Of a DNA stretch of 40,779 nt, positions 33,228-40,779 are shown piece after piece. Position 1 is the stretch's first letter; each line of letters starts with the position of its first letter. The stretch is from Thermobaculum sp. (lineage in GTDB: Bacteria; Chloroflexota; Chloroflexia; Thermobaculales; Thermobaculaceae), in contig JADDPA010000161.1 of the NCBI GenBank assembly GCA_016782125.1, positions 1-40,779 of the forward strand, read 5' to 3'. The translations under genes were made by a program, and so were the position numbers. Below the pieces are notes generated by a model. That model was given only the letters and a program-made list of their open reading frames with translations. It was not told where the DNA came from and searched no databases.

Positions 33228-33324
33228 CTTATCGAGAGAGGTGGAGGGAGACGGCCCTGTGAAGCCCGGCAACCAGCGCTATCGCGCCAGGTGCCAATTC
33301 CGGCGGGAACACCCGCAAGATAAG
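33228..33324 (+). promoter_or_regulatory. SAM-I (S-box) riboswitch
   Basis: All core blocks of the S-box aptamer are present in order. They are CTTATC opening helix P1, GAGAGAGGTGGAGGGA, the GGCCCTGTGAAGCCC arm with the GAAGC and GGCAACC joints, GGTGCCAATTCC, the P4 hairpin GGCGGGAACACCCGC-like arm, and the closing AAGATAAG. When S-adenosylmethionine is bound, P1 forms and frees the terminator downstream; otherwise AAGGGGT (33322-33328) can pair with ACCCCTT (33348-33354) as antiterminator. It thus turns the methionine genes off when SAM is plentiful. Confidence 0.95.
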
Positions 33325-33345
33325 GGGTTGTCAGAAACAAACACC

Positions 33346-33378
33346 ACACCCCTTGCGCTTGCGGGGGTGTTTTCTTTG
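33346..33378 (+). terminator. riboswitch-controlled terminator
   Basis: A stem ACACCCC/GGGGTGT (33346-33352 and 33364-33370) followed by TTTCTTT. Its 5' arm overlaps the antiterminator partner of the SAM riboswitch. Confidence 0.88.
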
Positions 33379-33441
33379 CCCGGATCGCTGTTCCCCCTCC
33401 TCTCTCCTACAAGGCGGCGAACGGCCCGTGAGAAACCTGCC

Positions 33442-34611
33442 ATGCTACAGCCGCTCGTGTCCGCGCTCCAATATCACACGCTTCCCCGCCCGCTGCCGTT
33501 GTGGCGGGGTGGTGCGCTCTCCTCCGTCACCGTCGCGTATGAGACGTGGGGCACGCTCTCGCCCACACGCGACAACGTTGTTTTCGTGCTGCACGCGCTG
33601 ACCGGGGACTCCCATGCGGCGGATCCGCATGTCCCGGATAATCCCAAGGCGGCGTGGTGGAACCCTTTGATCGGTCCCGGACGCGCGTTCGACACCGATC
33701 GATACTTCGTGATCTGCTCGAACGTGCTGGGTGGGTGCCAGGGCACGACGGGTCCGGCGTCCACTAACCCGGAGACCGGCAGGCCGTATGCGCTCGACTT
33801 CCCGGTGATTACGGTACAGGACATGGTGCGAGCGCAGCGCGAGTTGCTCACCGCACTTGGGATTCGTAGACTCGCGGCCGTGGCGGGCGGCTCGATCGGG
33901 GGGATGTAGGCCCTGGAGTGGGCGGTGCGGTACCCAGCGGACCTCGACGCGGCGCTGCTGTTCGGCGCGACGGAGCGCATTGGACCGCAGGCGATAGGAT
34001 TCAACGCGATCGGCCGGAATGCGATCATGCTGGATCCCGCCTGGTGCGACGGACGGTACGTGCCAGGACATGGGCCGGATGCAGGGCTCGAGCTTGCGCG
34101 GATGGTGGGAATGCTGACCTACCAGAGCTCAGAGGGACAGTGGCTTCGCTTTGGGCGGGAGCCCGCCTCGCGTCCGACGAGCCCTTCCCCGCTCGGTGAG
34201 AAGTTCGACATCGAGGGATACCTGGAGTACCAGGGGCGCGCCCTGGCCCGGCGGTTTGACGCCAACTCGTATCTCTATCTCACGCGGGCGATGGACCTGT
34301 ACGACGTGGCCGAGGGATGGGAGTCGGAGCAGGTTGCGCTGCAACGGATCCAGGCGCGTACCCTGCACGTCGGCATGAGCACCGATTGGCTGTATCCTCC
34401 CGAGCAAGTGCGGGCCCTAGCTCAGAAGCTGCACGCACTCGGGAAGGATGCGGTATATCGGGAACTGCCGTCGGTGCACGGGCATGATGCGTTCTTAAAG
34501 GAATGGCCGAGCATGGCGCGCATCATCGACGACTACCACGATGCACCGCGAGCGATACTCGCCGTCGAGGAAACGGGGCAACCGGCCACAACGCCCCAGC
34601 AGGCATCCTGA
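33442..34611 (+). pseudogene. metX: homoserine O-acetyltransferase with an in-frame TAG
   Basis: Activates homoserine with acetyl-CoA, the first committed step of this methionine route. Read through, it gives 389 residues of the alpha/beta-hydrolase type: VAYETWGTLSP, VLHALTGDSHAADP, SNVLGGCQGTTGP, nucleophile S152 (AGGSIGGM), the acid in STDWLYPPEQ and the histidine in VHGHDAFLKEW. Codon 156 is TAG (33907-33909) where relatives have Gln after GGM (GGMQALEW), a one-base change from CAG. The frame resumes at once and is intact to its TGA. It is therefore either a very recent nonsense mutation, a base-call error or a read-through site. The start ATG lacks a strong ribosome-binding site. Confidence 0.88.
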
Positions 34612-34651
34612 GAGCCAAAGCAACACAAGAGTAAGGCATTCACAAGGATAA

Positions 34652-36028
<1,377 letters not shown>

Positions 36029-36041
36029 CGGTTGACTTGGA

Positions 36042-36114
36042 CCGGCATGCCGGCCGGGTGCCCAGAGCTGTGCGTCGTGAGGCCCGGCGCACTATGTCCT
36101 ATGAGCACCCGGCC
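36042..36114 (+). other. structured segment between metY and lysC
   Basis: A perfect 10-bp stem (GGCCGGGTGC at 36052-36061 with GCACCCGGCC at 36105-36114) encloses a second hairpin (GTGCG/CGCAC at 36070-36092). A 12-base palindrome CCGGCATGCCGG (36042-36053) overlaps the outer stem by two bases, so the two folds compete. No T run follows. It could be a processing site, a weak terminator or a regulatory RNA for lysC; I do not recognise a known class. Confidence 0.45.
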
Positions 36115-36179
36115 AGCGGCTAAGGCATCGACCTGGGTTCGGACGGTATGATGAGAGGGCAGCAGTCGAAGGGGTCTCG

Positions 36180-37568
36180 TTGATAGTCTTGAAGTTCGGC
36201 GGAACCAGCGTCGGCAACGCCGAAGCGATGTTGCGCGTCGGCACCATTATCCGCGCTCACCAGGATCGGTCGCCGGTCGTGGTACTCTCCGCGATGAGCG
36301 GTGTGACGGACGCGCTCTTGGTCGCAGCACACACCGCAGCACGCGGCGAGCACGAACAGGTGCACCACCTGTCGCACGCCCTGCGCGAGCGGCATCACGC
36401 GGCGGCGCGCCAGGCTGTTGTCGAGCCGTACCTGCGCGATGTGCTCCAACAGTTTGATGCCTGGTTCGACACGCTGGACCACATACTGGCGGCGCTCAGC
36501 CTGCTCCGTGAGGCGTCACCACGCTCGCTCGATATGATCGCTGCCTACGGAGAGAAGTTGTCCTGCGCCCTGATGGTCGGCGTACTGTGCACGCAAGATG
36601 TGCAAGCCCAAACCATTTCCGCTGAGGCGCTCGTGCGCACCGACGGCAACTTCGGGGAGGCGATGCCGCTGATGGAGGCGACCTCCACGGCCGCCCGCGA
36701 CCGGATCGCGCCGTTGGTCTCCAACGGTATCGTCCCGGTTATTCCCGGTTTCGCGGGTGCGACGGCCGAGGGCGTCACTACGACACTGGGCCGTGGCGGC
36801 TCAGACTATACCGCCACCATCCTTGGGTCTGCGCTGGATGCTCAGGAGGTGTGGATCTACAGCGACACGGACGGTGTGCTGACTGCGGACCCGAAGATCG
36901 TGCCAGGAGCGCGCTCGCTGCCGCATCTGTCGTACGCCGAGGCACGTGAGCTTTCCTTCTTCGGCGCGAAGGTTATTCACCCCCGGACCGTACTGCCGGC
37001 GATTGACGGCCAGTTCCCCGTGCGCGTCCGCAACAGCTTCAACCCTGAGTTTCCGGGCACAACGATCACCGGGTACGGATCGCGCGCCGGCGGCTCCGTC
37101 AAGTCGATCGCGTACACACGCAACGTGTGCACGGTCACGGTGGAGGGGTCGGGCAGACCGGGGGGACCGCGGGTCGCCGGGCGGGCACTCGGTGTAATCG
37201 AGCGGCTATCAACGGATGCATTCCTGACGAACGCCTCTTCGCCGGAACAGAACCTGAGCTTTGTGCTGCATGCGGAACGGGCTCCCGCGATCATCCGTGA
37301 CCTCAAGGATGAGTTCGCCGACGAGATGCGGCGCGGAGAGGTGCGCCGGATCGACGTGCGCGACGGCCTCGGGGTATTCGCGATGGTTGGGGAGTCCCTG
37401 GGCGATACCTCCGGCATCGGCGCCCGAGTATTCGGCGTACTGGGCCGCATCGGGGCAACGGTACACGGCTTCGCCCAGGCGCCCTCTGGTACCAGTTTCT
37501 CCTTCGTCGTGGACGCCAACCGCCTGGACGATGCCGTGCGCGCGCTCCATGAGGAATTCATGCCATGA
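36180..37568 (+). CDS. lysC: aspartokinase
   Basis: Phosphorylates aspartate, the entry step to lysine, threonine and methionine. The 462 residues start at TTG (AAGGGG about six bases upstream), giving MIVLKFGGTSV directly, the ATP-site strand. Further: VVVLSAMSGVTDALL, the helical insert typical of the longer ThrA/LysC type, TTLGRGGSDYTA, EVWIYSDTDGVLTADPKIV and a C-terminal pair of ACT domains (about 310-460) that bind the feedback amino acid. Its last bases overlap the hom start (ATGA), indicating translational coupling. Confidence 0.94.
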   Translation: MIVLKFGGTSVGNAEAMLRVGTIIRAHQDRSPVVVLSAMSGVTDALLVAAHTAARGEHEQVHHLSHALRERHHAAARQAVVEPYLRDVLQQFDAWFDTLDHILAALSLLREASPRSLDMIAAYGEKLSCALMVGVLCTQDVQAQTISAEALVRTDGNFGEAMPLMEATSTAARDRIAPLVSNGIVPVIPGFAGATAEGVTTTLGRGGSDYTATILGSALDAQEVWIYSDTDGVLTADPKIVPGARSLPHLSYAEARELSFFGAKVIHPRTVLPAIDGQFPVRVRNSFNPEFPGTTITGYGSRAGGSVKSIAYTRNVCTVTVEGSGRPGGPRVAGRALGVIERLSTDAFLTNASSPEQNLSFVLHAERAPAIIRDLKDEFADEMRRGEVRRIDVRDGLGVFAMVGESLGDTSGIGARVFGVLGRIGATVHGFAQAPSGTSFSFVVDANRLDDAVRALHEEFMP

Positions 37569-38650
37569 CGCGGCAGGTCCGACTGGTGCAGATCGGCGTC
37601 GGAACCGTGGGCCGCGCGGTGATCCAGCTCGTGAACGAGAACCGCGAGCACTGGAGGAAGCAGTATGGACTGCATGTCCAGTACGTCGCGCTGCTGGACA
37701 CGCAGGGCGCAGTGATCGACCGAGATGGACTCTCCGACGCCGGGCTCCAAACCGTCCTGGCCGCGAAGGCAGCAAACCAGACGCTCGCCGAGGTCCCATG
37801 GGGTGAGCGTGCCAGCACCGCGCACGTCCTGCAGGCCCTGTCGGATCTACCGGGCGTCGTGCTCATCGACTGTGCCACCGGCGAGGGCACGGCGGACGCG
37901 CTCCTTCAGGCGCTTCGACAGAAGTGGCGTTGCGTCCTGTCCAACAAGGCGCCGCTCGCACTCGATCAGCAGCGATACGACCAGCTGCATGAGGCGGGAG
38001 GTCCGGACCTGTGGTATGAGGCGACAGTCGGCGCGGGCCTGCCGGTGATCAGTACGGTGCGTTCGCTGGTAGCCACGGGGGATGAGATCCGTGAAGTCAC
38101 CGCTTGTGCTAGCGGGACACTCGGCTACATAACGAGCACGATGATGGCGGGGACGCCATACTCCGAAGCCGTGCGACAGGCGCACCAGCGGGGATACACC
38201 GAGCCCGACCCACGCGACGATCTATCGGGACTCGACGTTGCCCGCAAGGCGTTGATCCTGGCGCGCGCATTCGGACGCCGGCTGGACCTGTGCGATGTCC
38301 GTGTCGAGATGCTGATGCCCGCGCTCGATCCGTCCGTCACCGTCGAGGAGTTCATGGGCAAGCTGGCGTCGGCGGACGCAGCGTTCGGCGAGCGAGTTGC
38401 ACATGCTCGAAGCGCCGATGCATCGCTGAAGTATGTCGCTACAATACCGGCAGAGGGGGAGATCACGGTGCAGTTGCGAGAGATCCCTGCCGCAACTCAG
38501 ATGGGCTCGCTCAACGGCCCGGACAACATCTTCGTGTTCCACACGCGGGAATATGCCGACAACCCGCTCACGGTTATTGGGCCGGGCGCGGGGCCGACGG
38601 TCACTGCGATGGGTGTGGCCGGTGACCTTCTTCAGGCGGCGCGACAATGA
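37565..38650 (+). CDS. hom: homoserine dehydrogenase
   Basis: Reduces aspartate semialdehyde to homoserine. The 361 residues have the Rossmann motif VQIGVGTVGRAVIQLV, the VLSNKAPLAL segment with the conserved Lys, YEATVGAGLPVISTVRSL and the catalytic region GTLGYITSTMM, with the DDLSGLDVARKALILAR helix. There is no ACT domain, as in the shorter homoserine dehydrogenases. It overlaps lysC and asd by four bases each. Confidence 0.95.
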   Translation: MTRQVRLVQIGVGTVGRAVIQLVNENREHWRKQYGLHVQYVALLDTQGAVIDRDGLSDAGLQTVLAAKAANQTLAEVPWGERASTAHVLQALSDLPGVVLIDCATGEGTADALLQALRQKWRCVLSNKAPLALDQQRYDQLHEAGGPDLWYEATVGAGLPVISTVRSLVATGDEIREVTACASGTLGYITSTMMAGTPYSEAVRQAHQRGYTEPDPRDDLSGLDVARKALILARAFGRRLDLCDVRVEMLMPALDPSVTVEEFMGKLASADAAFGERVAHARSADASLKYVATIPAEGEITVQLREIPAATQMGSLNGPDNIFVFHTREYADNPLTVIGPGAGPTVTAMGVAGDLLQAARQ

Positions 38651-39693
38651 GTCGGATCAAGGTCGGCGTGCTCGGCGCGGCGGGCACGGTAGGCCAGCGC
38701 TTCGTGCAGCTCCTTGCGGATCATCCCTGGTTCGAGGTCACCGCGCTCGCGGGGTCCGAGCGAACGCAGGGACAAACCTACGCCGACGCTGTTCAATGGC
38801 ACCTGGGAGAGGATCCGCCGGCGTACGCGCGGCAGATGACCCTCCAGGCATGCGAGCTGGGAATCGACTGCGAGATCGTGTTCTCCGCACTGCCGGGCGA
38901 GATCGCGGGACCAATGGAAACGAGCTTCGCGGCAGCGGGATACAAGGTCTTCACGAACGCGGGAGCGCACCGGATGGACATCGACGTGCCGCTGATGGTG
39001 CCATACCTGAACCCTGACCATCTCGCGGCGATACCGGCCCAGCAGATGCGCCACAAGTGGAGCGGTTTCATCCTGTCCAATCCCAACTGCGCCTCGATAC
39101 CACTGGCAATGGCACTGGCCCCGCTGTGTGAGCGCTTCGGTGTATCGCGCGTGTTTGTTTCAACGATGCAGGCGATCTCCGGCGCAGGCTATCCAGGCGT
39201 GCCGTCGTATGACATTCTCGGGGATGTCGTGCCCTACATCGGTGGCGAAGAGCAGAAGTTGGAGACTGAGCCGCTCAAGATTCTGGGTACGTGGAACGGC
39301 GTGAGCTTCGAACAGGCGGCGATACAGATCAGCGCGCAGTGCCACCGTGTCCCGGTGCGCGAGGGGCACCTGCTCGCCATCTCGGCCAAACTCGGAACCC
39401 GCGTTACAGCGGACGAAATTCTGGCTACGTGGCGTGAGTGGCGGCCAGCCGCGGTGGAAATGGGCCTCCCGAGTGCGCCGGCACAGCCGCTCGTGTATCG
39501 CACCGAGCCCGACCGGCCACGTCCCGGCAAGGACGCGCTTGCATCGGACGGTATGGGCGCGGTGCTCGGACGGCTCCGCCCGTGTCCGCTCCTGGGCTGG
39601 AAGTTCAGCGCGCTCGGGCACAACACCGTGCTCGGCGCAGCGGGCTGCTCCCTGCTCAATGCAGAGCTCTACGTGGCCTCGGAACAAGCCTAG
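38647..39693 (+). CDS. asd: aspartate-semialdehyde dehydrogenase, fungal/archaeal type
   Basis: Reduces aspartyl phosphate to the semialdehyde. The 348 residues show VGVLGAAGTVGQRFVQLL, the catalytic C148 in ILSNPNCASIPLAMAL, MQAISGAGYPGVPSYDILGD and QCHRVPVREGHLL with the catalytic His. The Cys context and GYPGVPSYDILGDVVPYI mark the type found in archaea, fungi and some bacterial phyla rather than the E. coli type. It is the last gene of the coupled lysC-hom-asd group. A small hairpin (CGGCGA/TCGCCG) shortly after the stop is a possible weak terminator. Confidence 0.95.
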   Translation: MSRIKVGVLGAAGTVGQRFVQLLADHPWFEVTALAGSERTQGQTYADAVQWHLGEDPPAYARQMTLQACELGIDCEIVFSALPGEIAGPMETSFAAAGYKVFTNAGAHRMDIDVPLMVPYLNPDHLAAIPAQQMRHKWSGFILSNPNCASIPLAMALAPLCERFGVSRVFVSTMQAISGAGYPGVPSYDILGDVVPYIGGEEQKLETEPLKILGTWNGVSFEQAAIQISAQCHRVPVREGHLLAISAKLGTRVTADEILATWREWRPAAVEMGLPSAPAQPLVYRTEPDRPRPGKDALASDGMGAVLGRLRPCPLLGWKFSALGHNTVLGAAGCSLLNAELYVASEQA

Positions 39694-39738
39694 CGGAGTG
39701 GTCCTGCAGCCTTCCGGCGAGGGATTCGCCGAATTCGG

Positions 39739-39999
39739 TCAGGTATCCTCCGCATGACCGGCAACCGGCGTGCGTCCGGCACCGCCCAACACCCACCCGC
39801 GGTACTCCGCTGCCCTCTCGGGGGCGAGCCGGAAGAAGCGCCGTCCCCGGCAGAGACTGACGCTCGCGCGCGCCTGAAGGACAAGATCGCATTCGCCGGA
39901 ACCGCCGGGCGTCCGGCGGGTGTTGACCCGATAGACACAGTACCGGCACTCGTCGTAGCGGCACAACGATGTCGGCTACAATAAAGTCGTCTCGCTCAT
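39739..39999 (-). pseudogene. small cysteine-rich reading frame with an early TAG
   Basis: An ATG at 39999 with AGGAG eight bases upstream starts MSETTLL, then a TAG (39978-39976), then the same frame continues 78 residues to TGA. The continuation has C-x5-C-x2-C (CRYDECRYCVYR), two more Cys (GGSGECD, VSLCRG) and a coherent end (FFRLAPERAAEYRGWVLGG), with GC-rich third positions as in real genes here. I do not recognise a family. It could be a gene broken by a C-to-T change (CAG to TAG), or it starts at the TTG at 39966 without a ribosome-binding site. Confidence 0.45.
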
Positions 40000-40141
40000 G
40001 GCCTGCTTCTCCTATTCCCAGAGATTACTGTGCCCGTCCGCGGTACGACCGAGGTCCGACCGGTACCACGAGCGATGCAGATTGCAGTATGCACAAATCG
40101 TCAGTCACGCTCTGATAGTAACCGCGGCGTGGAGAGGGTGA

Positions 40142-40165
40142 CTACTGTGTTGTGCGCGACAGTAG
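40142..40165. repeat. inverted repeat downstream of the hydrolase gene
   Basis: CTACTGT/ACAGTAG, a perfect 7-bp stem with a 10-base loop, about 55 bases after the hydrolase stop codon. No T run follows, so termination is uncertain. Otherwise the gap 40000-40217 shows nothing I can name. Confidence 0.35.
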
Positions 40166-40217
40166 CAGGCTGCTTTTGTGCAAGATGTCCAGTGCAGATG
40201 ATGGCGGTGGGCACCGG

Positions 40218-40779
40218 CTACGAAGTGAGAGCACCTTGCTTGCGGAGATACCGTACGTAACCGGCGACGTTCATCGCGTAGCCGGCGACTAGCCCGTATC
40301 GGGCACGTAGCTTAAGATTCGTTCGCGCCCGTTCCCCAAGAGCGTGGTTGGCTTGCTGTTGCAACTGTTGGGCAACAGCGGTTTCGTCCCGACCCTCGCG
40401 CAGCGCCGCGAGCACCAGGTCGCGCCACTCGTACAATCGCCGGTCCAATTCCTCCAGGTGGTTACGCGGGTCGTGGACCGGTCCGTAGTGGGTGAGATAC
40501 AGCGTGTGGGCATCGAGCGCCAAGAGCTTGCCGATGCTGCCGGACCATAGCTCGAGGTCCAGATCAGGTGGCGGCGTTGGCGGCAGGACAGCGTCAACGC
40601 CGGGGAGCCGTATGCCGGCGGCATCGCCCGTGTAGACGGTATGACCTGTAGCATCCCAGTACGCGATGTGGTGTGAGGCGTGCCCCGGTGTATAGAGCGC
40701 TTTGAGCTTCCGCCCACCGGCGATGACCACCTCACCATCGTCGAGCACGACCACCCGGTCGGCGGGCACGGGCAGCACA
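40218..40779 (-). CDS. metallo-beta-lactamase-fold hydrolase, C-terminal part
   Basis: The gene runs off the right edge, so its N-terminal part with the HxHxDH metal motif is missing. The visible 186 residues show two metal-site elements of the fold, LYTPGHASHHIAYWD (second His) and VYTGDAAGIRLPG (bridging Asp), and a later histidine in LYLTHYGPVHDPRNHLEEL. A helical C-terminal tail follows. Such proteins range from glyoxalase-II-like thioesterases to lactonases; the substrate is not clear. The stop is TAG. Confidence 0.85.
   Translation of the reverse strand, partial: VLPVPADRVVVLDDGEVVIAGGRKLKALYTPGHASHHIAYWDATGHTVYTGDAAGIRLPGVDAVLPPTPPPDLDLELWSGSIGKLLALDAHTLYLTHYGPVHDPRNHLEELDRRLYEWRDLVLAALREGRDETAVAQQLQQQANHALGERARTNLKLRARYGLVAGYAMNVAGYVRYLRKQGALTS

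Noticed and set aside
33907-33909. TAG reassigned to an amino acid throughout this genome
   Set aside because: At least eighteen genes in the window end in TAG at the normal family end, for example dnaN, gcvH and asd.
36047-36151. Short frame from the ATG at 36047 as a threonine or methionine leader peptide for lysC
   Set aside because: It has no ribosome-binding site and no enrichment of Thr, Met, Ile or Lys codons.

Overview
The window looks like chromosomal DNA of a GC-rich bacterium, most likely a member of the Chloroflexota near Thermomicrobia. That placement is an inference from the gene mix: SCO1664-family protein, fungal/archaeal-type aspartate-semialdehyde dehydrogenase, SAM-I riboswitch, frequent GTG and TTG starts, and clean sigma70-like promoters. 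No rRNA is present to confirm it.

Bases 1-2767 are the right end of an integrated mobile element. It carries small hypothetical genes, a Cro/CI-type regulator facing a small acidic protein gene across a compact divergent promoter region, and a tyrosine recombinase. The recombinase ends about 100 bases from the 3' end of a tRNA-Thr(CGT), the probable attachment site. Then follow glnA, tRNA-Gln(TTG), two small genes (one a zinc-finger protein), and a stretch of about 490 bases without a gene but with two strong hairpins.

From 5.8 to 13.4 kb lie two two-component systems on the minus strand. One is a membrane GAF kinase with both a receiver-only and a PhoB-type regulator; the other is a NarX/NarL-like pair. 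Between them, on the plus strand, sit gcvT and gcvH. From 13.5 to 16.8 kb a gene for a secreted, probably C-terminally anchored protein is split by two adjacent insertion sequences: an IS630-like element, and an IS701-like element that landed on its edge. Removing both restores the frame except for one TAG codon.

From 17 to 28 kb come an acetyltransferase, an ABC-2 exporter (ATPase plus permease) behind a leader with a possible leader peptide and a strong terminator hairpin, a minus-strand operon yvcK-serA-proC, a RibD-type reductase, an RNase H-like/TPR protein, an SCO1664-family protein, and dnaN with its own promoter.

From 28.2 to 33.1 kb is a complete BmpA-type nucleoside (purine) ABC uptake operon on the minus strand. 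From 33.2 to 39.7 kb, divergent from it, a SAM-I riboswitch and terminator precede metX, an O-acetylhomoserine sulfhydrylase gene, lysC, hom and asd: the route from aspartate to homocysteine in one directional cluster. metX carries an in-frame TAG four codons after its catalytic serine. The right end holds a small cysteine-rich reading frame, also with an early TAG, and a truncated metallo-beta-lactamase-fold gene.
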